Source of the DNA: Utricularia gibba
Lineage: Eukaryota > Streptophyta > Magnoliopsida > Lamiales > Lentibulariaceae
Length of the DNA: 27,273 nucleotides
Assembly: GCA_002189035.1 (NCBI GenBank)
Contig: NEEC01000503.1
Coordinates: forward strand, 1 to 27,273
Direction: 5' to 3'
In this document: piece by piece, positions 22,285 through 27,273 of the stretch
Layout of the letters: the number at the start of each line of letters is the position of its first letter
Position numbering within the stretch: position 1 is the stretch's first letter
Position numbers and translations under genes: made by a program
The notes under the pieces: model-generated
The model's input: only the letters and a program-made list of their open reading frames with translations
The model's database searches: none
What the model was told of the DNA's origin: nothing

Positions 22285-22594
22285 AAGCTTTTCCTTGAGA
22301 AACCATGTAGGCAGCCTATTAAAACCCAACGTTAATAAATGCATCAATTTTTTTGCCGGCTACAAATGACTCTGGGCGAGCTCGACTCGACCTTTTGCTC
22401 GATACCGTGCCCCACGAGAGCGCCTCCTCAAATATAAAGCATGCGGTTGAGAAAACCATTTTGGGTGCTCATGAAATCCTAACTTCAATAACTGCATCAC
22501 GATTTTCGTCGAGTAGGACCAGATTTGGCAAAGGAGTCAGACCGAACCTTGGGTCAGAACGAAGTTCACAACGACATCACCCGCCAAAAACGAC
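22285..22594. repeat. Isolated hybrid type C monomer
   Basis: The second half is C-like: GGACCAGATTTGG, CCTTGGGTC and GTTCACAACG. The first half is mixed: GGGCGAGCTCG with CTTTTGCTCG, ACCGTGCCCC, CACGAGAGCGCC and TCAAATATAAAGC, and the second TTGAG is preceded by GCGG as in A and B. It has GGAGTCAG rather than the C form GGAGACAG. It stands alone, about 1.2 kb beyond the end of the regular dimers, and is followed by a B-like unit at 22595. Confidence 0.85.
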
Positions 22595-24144
22595 AAGCTT
22601 TTCCTTGAGAAACCATTGAGGCAGCCTATTAAAACCAACGTTAATAAATGCATCAATTTTTTGCCGAGCTACAAATGACTATGGGCCCGAGCTCGACTCG
22701 ACCTCCTCGATACCGTTGCCCCACGAGAGCCCTTATCAAATATAAAGCATGCGGTTGAGAAAACCATTTTGGGTGCTCATGAAATCCTAACTTCAATAAC
22801 TGCATCACGATTTTCGTCGAGTAGGACCCGATGTGGCAAAGGAGTCAGACCGAACCTTGGTCAGAACGAAGTTCACAACGACATCACCCGCCCAAAACGA
22901 CAAGCTTTTCCTTGAGAAACATGTAGGCGCCTATTAAAACCAACGTTAATAAATGCATCAATTTTTTGCCGAGCTACAAATGACTATGGGCCCGAGCTCG
23001 ACTCGACCTCCTGCTCGATACCGTTGCCCACGAGAGCGCCTCCTCAAATATAAAGCATGCGGTTGAGAAAACCATTTTGGGTGCTCATGAATCCTAACTT
23101 CAATAACTGCATCACGATTTTCGTCGAGTAGGACCCGATGTGGCAAAGGAGTCAGACCGAACCTTGGGTCAGAACGAAGTTCCCAACGACATCACCCGCC
23201 CAAAACGACAAGCTTTTCCTTGAGAAACCATGTAGGCAGCCTATTAAAACCCCGTTAATAAATGCATCAATTTTTTTTGCCGAGCTACAAATGACTATGG
23301 GCCCGAGCTCGACTCGACCTCCTGCTCGATACCGTTGCCCCACGAGAGTGCCTTATCAAATATAAAGCATGCGGTTGAGAAAACCATTTTGGGTGCTCAT
23401 GAATCCTAACTTCAATAACTGCATCACGATTTTCGTCGAGTAGGACCCGATGTGGCAAAGGAGTCAGACCGAACCTTGGTCAGAACGAAGTTCCAAAAGA
23501 CATCACCCGCCCAGAAACGACAAGCTTTTCCTTGAGAAACCATGTAGGCAGCCTATTAAAACCAACGTTAATAAATGCATCAATTTTTTTGCCGGGCTAC
23601 AAATGACTCTGGGCCCGAGCTCGACTCGACCTCCTGCTCGATACCGTTGCCCCACGAGAGCGCCTTATCAAATATAAAGCATGCGGTTGAGAAAACCATT
23701 TTGGGTGCTCATGAAATCCTAACTTCAATAACTGCATCACGATTTTCGTCGAGTAGGACCCGATGTGGCAAAGGAGTCAGACCGAACCTTGGGTCAGAAC
23801 GAAGTTCCAACGACATCACCCGCCCAAAACGACAAGCTTTTCCTTGAGAAACCATGTAGGCAGCCTATTAAAACCAACGTTAATAAATGCATCAATTTTT
23901 TTGCCGAGCTACAAATGACTCTGGGCCCGAGCTCGACTCGACCTCCTGCTCGATACCGTTGCCCCACGAGAGCGCCTTATCAAATATAAAGCATGCGGTT
24001 GAGAAAACCATTTTGGGTGCTCATGAATCCTAACTTCAATAACTGCATCACGATTTTCGTCGAGTAGGACCCGATGTGGCAAAGGAGTCAGACCGAACCT
24101 TGGTCAGAACGAAGTTCCAAAAGACATCACCCGCCCAAAACGAC
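22595..24144. repeat. Mixed A/B monomer block (5 monomers)
   Basis: Monomers start at 22595, 22902, 23210, 23522 and 23834. The first three have GACTATGGGCCCG with GCCGAGC; the last two have GACTCTGGGCCCG. GAGAGCGCC, GAGAGCCC and GAGAGTGCC all occur. The linker is ATTAAAACCAACG or a shortened form such as ATTAAAACCCCG near 23243. No C unit occurs in this block, although 22902 retains GCGCCTCCTC in its first half. Confidence 0.86.
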
Positions 24145-26003
24145 AAGCTTTTCTTGAGAAACCATGTAGGCAGCCTATTAAAACCAAACGTTAATAAATG
24201 CATCACTTTTTTTGCAGGCTACAAATGACTCTGGCGAGCTCGACTCGACCTTTTGCCCGATACCGTGCCCCACTAGAGCGCCTCCTCAAATAAATGCGTT
24301 GAAAAACCATTTTGGGTGCTCATGAAATCCTAACTTCAATAACTGCATCACGATTTTCGTCGAGTAGGACCAGATTTGGCAAAGGAGACAGACCGAACCT
24401 TGGGTCAGAACGAAGTTCCAACGACATCACCCGCCCAAAACGACAAGCTTTTCCTTGAGAAAACCATTGAGGCAGCCTATTAAAACCAACGTTAATAAAT
24501 GCATCAAGTTTTTTGCCGAGCTACAAATGACTATGGGCCCGAGCTCGACTCGACCTCCTGCTCGATACCGTTGCCCCACGAGAGCGCCTTATCAAATATA
24601 AAGCATGCGGTTGAGAAAACCATTTTGGGTGCTCATGAAATCCTAACTTCAATAACTGCATCACGATTTTCGTCGAGTAGGACCCGATGTGGCAAAGGAG
24701 TCAGACCGAACCTTGGTCAGAACGAAGTTCCAAAAGACATCACCCGCCAGAAACGACAAGCTTTTCCTTGAGAAACCATGTAGGCAGCCTATTAAAACCA
24801 AACGTTAATAAATGCATCAATTTTTTTGCAGGCTACAAATGACTCTGGGCGAGCTCGACTCGACCTTTGCCCGATACCGTTGCCCCACTAGAGAGCCTCC
24901 TCAATATAAAGCATGCGATTGAAAACCATTTTGGGTGCTCATGAAATCCTAACTTCAATAACTGCATCACGATTTTCGTCGAGTAGGACCAGATTTGGCA
25001 AAGGAGACAGACCGAACCTTGGGTCAGAACGAAGTTCACAACGACATCACCCGCCCAAAAACGACAAGCTTTTCCTTGAGAAAACCATTGAGGCAGCCTA
25101 TTAAAACCAACCGTTAATAAATGCATCAAGTTTTTTGCCGAGCTACAAATGACTATGGGCCCGAGCTCGACTCGACCTCCTACTCGATACCGTTGCCCCA
25201 CGAGAGCACCTTATCAAATATAAAGCATGCGGTTGAGAAAACCATTTTGGGTGCTCATGAAATCCTAACTTCAATAACTGCATCACGATTTTCGTCGAGT
25301 AGGACCCGATGTGGCAAAGGAGTCAGACCGAACCTATGGTCAGAACGAAGTTCCAAACGACATCACCGCCCAGAAACGACAAGCTTTTCCTTGAGAAACC
25401 ATGTAGGCAGCCTATTAAAACCAACGTTAATAAATGCATCAATTTTTTTTGCAGGCTACAAATGACTCTGGGAGCGAGCCCGACTCGACCTCCTGCTCGA
25501 TACCGTGCCCCACTAGAGCGCCTCCTCAAATACAAAGCATGCGGTTGAGAAAACATTTTGGGTGCTCATGAAATCCTAACTTCAATAACTGCATCACGAT
25601 TTTCGTCGAGTAGGACCAGATTTGGCAAAGGAGTCAGACCGAACCTTGGGTCAGAACGAAGTTCCAACGACATCACCCGCCCAAAACGACAAGCTTTTCC
25701 TTGAGAAAACCATTGAGGCAGCCTATTAAAACCAACGTTAATAAATGCATCAATTTTTTTTGCCGAGCTACAAATGACTCTGGGCCCGAGCTCGACTCGA
25801 CCTCCTGCTCGATACCGTTGCCCCACGAGAGTGCCTTATCAAATATAAAGCATGCGGTTGAGAAAACCATTTTGGGTGCTCATGATATCCTAACTTCAAT
25901 AACTGCATCACGATTTTCGTCGAGTAGACCCGATGTGGCAAAGGAGTCAGACCGAACCTTGGTCAGAACGAAGTTCCAAACGACATCACCCGCCCAAAAC
26001 GAC
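24145..26003. repeat. Second dimeric HOR tract: three C-first dimers
   Basis: C units start at 24145, 24758 and 25381, each with GGACCAGATTTGG, followed by partners at 24445, 25066 and 25691 with B, B and A-like marks. Dimer lengths are 613, 623 and 623 bp. The C unit at 24145 is 300 bp and has lost bases near 24288-24300 (TCAAATAAATGCG), removing its GCATGC site. The C unit at 25381 is hybrid, with CTCCTGCTCG and GGAGTCAG. The partner at 25691 has one base missing in GAGTAGACCCG near 25925. Confidence 0.88.
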
Positions 26004-27273
26004 AAGCTTTTCCTTGAGAAACATGTAGGCAGCCTATTAAAACCAACGTTAATAAATGCATCAATTTTTTTGCCGGGCTACAAATGACTCTGGGCGAGCT
26101 CGACTCGACCTGCTCGATACCGTTGCCCCACGAGAGCGCCTTCAAATATAAAGCATGCGGTTGAGAAAACCATTTTGGGTGCTCATGAATCCTAACTTCA
26201 ATAACTGCATCACGATTTTCGTCGAGTAGGACCCGATGTGGCAAAGGAGTCAGACCGAACCTTGGGTCAGAACGAAGTTCAAACGACATCACCCCCCAAA
26301 ACGACAAGCTTTTCCTTGAGAAACTTGAGGCAGCCTATAAAACCAACGTTAATAAATGCATCAAGTTTTTTGCCGAGCTACAAATGACTCTGGGCCCGAG
26401 CTCGACTCGACCTCCTACTCGATACCGTTGCCCCACGAGAGAGCCCTTATCAAATATAAAGCATGCGGTTGAGAAAACCATTTTGGGTGCTCATGAAATC
26501 CTAACTTCAATAACTGCATCACGATTTTCGTCGAGTAGGACCCGATGTGGCAAAGGAGTCAGACCGAACCTATGGTCAGAACGAAGTTCCAAAAGACATC
26601 ACCCGCCCAGAAACGACAAGCTTTTCCTTGAGAAACCATGTAGGCAGCCTATTAAAACCAAACGTTAATAAATGCATCAATTTTTTGCCGGCTACAAATG
26701 ACTCTGGCGAGCTCGACTCGACCTTGCTCGATACCGTGCCCCACGAGAGCGCCTTATCAAATATAAAGCATGCGATTGAGAAAACCATTTTGGGTGCTCA
26801 TGAAATCCTAACTTCAATAACTGCATCACGATTTTCGTCGAGTAGGACCCGATGTGGCAAAGGAGTCAGACCGAACCTTGGTCAGAACGAAGTTCCAAAC
26901 GACATCACCCGCCCAAAAACGACAAGCTTTTCCTTGAGAAAACCATTAGGCAGCCTATTAAAACCAACGTTAATAAATGCATCAAGTTTTTTGCCGAGCT
27001 ACAAATGACTATGGGCCCGAGCTCGACTCGACCTCCTGCTCGATACCGTTGCCCCACGAGAGCCCTTATCAAATATAAAGCATGCGGTTGAGAAAACCAT
27101 TTTGGGTGCTCATGAAATCCTAACTTCAATAACTGCATCACGATTTTCGTCGAGTAGGACCGATGTGGCAAAGGAGTCAGACCGAACCTTGGTCAGAACG
27201 AAGTTCAAAAGACATCACCCCCAAAACGACAAGCTTTTCCTTGAGAAACCATGTAGGCAGCCTATTAAAACCA
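26004..27273. repeat. Mixed A/B monomers to the window end (4 monomers and a 43-base partial)
   Basis: Complete monomers start at 26004, 26306, 26618 and 26924; the last HindIII site is at 27231 and the window ends 43 bases into that monomer. Units 26306 and 26924 have B-like AAGTTTTTTGCCGAGC; 26004 and 26618 are A-like, with shortened GGGCGAG or CTGGCGAG. The unit at 26618 keeps C-like ACCGTGCCCC and GCGATTGAG but has GGACCCGATG. The alternation of B-like and other units hints that eroded dimers may continue here. Confidence 0.86.

Larger units (their letters stand above)
1..27273. repeat. HindIII tandem satellite array, ~310 bp monomer
   Basis: The same unit repeats head to tail without interruption over the whole window, always in the same orientation. 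I placed AAGCTT at 88 positions, the first at 311 and the last at 27231. The spacing runs from 296 to 316 bp with a mean of 309.4 bp. Other sites that recur in most copies are ATGCAT, GAGCTC and GCATGC. One fully counted monomer (622-932) is 311 bp, 46.9% GC, with 18 CpG. No unique sequence, transposon end or gene interrupts the array and neither array edge is present. Monomer-scale tandem DNA of this length is known from centromeric and subtelomeric heterochromatin of eukaryotes; that location is inferred, not seen. I do not recognise the family. A spacer-repeat block of ribosomal DNA is less likely because no rRNA gene appears in 27 kb. Confidence 0.98.

Noticed and set aside
26547-27008. 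Open reading frame of 153 codons on the + strand
   Set aside because: It is repeat DNA crossing about one and a half monomers. Elsewhere the same stretch is read in other frames because monomer lengths (296-316 bp) shift the frame. No frame is preserved from copy to copy.
1-27273. CRISPR array or other short-repeat/spacer system
   Set aside because: The repeated unit is about 310 bp and the entire unit repeats; there are no unique spacers between short repeats and no associated genes.
1-27273. 5S rDNA tandem array (unit length would fit, and GGGTGCTCATGA recalls the start of 5S rRNA)
   Set aside because: The similarity stops after a few bases. The internal control region and the rest of a ~120-base 5S gene are not recognisable in the monomer.
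1-27273. CENP-B box
   Set aside because: The nearest candidate, around TTTTCGTCGAGTAGGACCCG, does not have the required spacing of TTCG, A and CGGG on either strand.
1-27273. Telomere repeats or a telomere-satellite junction
   Set aside because: No run of TTTAGGG, TTAGGG or their complements was seen anywhere.
1-27273. Transposable element or retrotransposon inserted in or giving rise to the array
   Set aside because: No target-site duplications, terminal repeats, primer binding site, polypurine tract or reverse transcriptase/integrase/transposase reading frame is visible. Spacing of HindIII sites is never interrupted by more than a few bases.
1-27273. Length variation of the T-run after ATGCATCAA (about 4 to 8 T)
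   Set aside because: Homopolymer length is unreliable in long-read data and the run is equally variable in all types, so I give it no biological meaning.

Overview
The whole window is one uninterrupted tandem satellite DNA array. It holds no credible protein-coding gene, RNA gene, transposon, CRISPR array or unique flanking sequence. The unit is about 310 bp and nearly every copy carries one HindIII site (AAGCTT). I located 88 of these sites by eye, from 311 to 27231. They bound 87 complete monomers of 296-316 bp (mean 309.4 bp), plus a nearly complete monomer at 1-310 and a 43-base start of another at 27231-27273. Neither edge of the array is in the window, so the true array is longer than 27.3 kb. 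This is typical of eukaryotic constitutive heterochromatin (centromeric, pericentromeric or subtelomeric). The unit length, roughly two nucleosomes, and the internal half-units of about 155 and 159 bp suit a plant satellite, but I do not recognise the family and cannot name the organism. One counted monomer (622-932) is 46.9% GC and has 18 CpG against about 17 expected, so CpG is not depleted; this argues against a vertebrate array of long-methylated DNA.

Three monomer types recur. Type A has GACTCTGGGCC, CTCCTGCTCG and GAGAGTGCC. Type B has ATCAAGTTTTTTGCCGAGC, GACTATGGGCCCG, CTCCTACTCG and GAGAGCACC. Type C has GCAGGCTAAAAATGAC, CTTTTGCCCG, CACTAGAGCGCC, GGACCAGATT, GGAGACAG and GTTCACAACG.

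Layout: 1-2174 type A; 2175-2488 a lone B; 2489-5576 type A; 5577-7106 B and C-like hybrids; 7107-11148 type A; 11149-13607 transitional; 13608-21051 a dimeric higher-order repeat (HOR) of 12 C+B (or C+A) dimers, about 620 bp each; 21052-22284 transitional and A; 22285-22594 a lone hybrid C; 22595-24144 mixed A/B; 24145-26003 three more C-first dimers; 26004-27273 mixed A/B.

Three structural points stand out. First, each ~310 bp monomer is an ancient internal duplication of a ~155 bp unit (40 of 53 bases match without gaps between the two halves at 13931-13983 and 14084-14136), so the array is nested: ~155, ~310, ~620 and possibly ~1250 bp. Second, many one-base deletions fall exactly where monomer types differ, with the disagreeing base simply missing. 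That is what a long-read consensus built over mixed repeat copies would do, so part of the apparent variation may be an assembly artefact. Third, a segment in the second half of the monomer is almost invariant across types while the rest varies.

The many short open reading frames are repeat shadows: the same DNA is read in three frames in different copies. No gene-based system is present; what is of interest is the organisation and history of the satellite and how faithful the sequence is.
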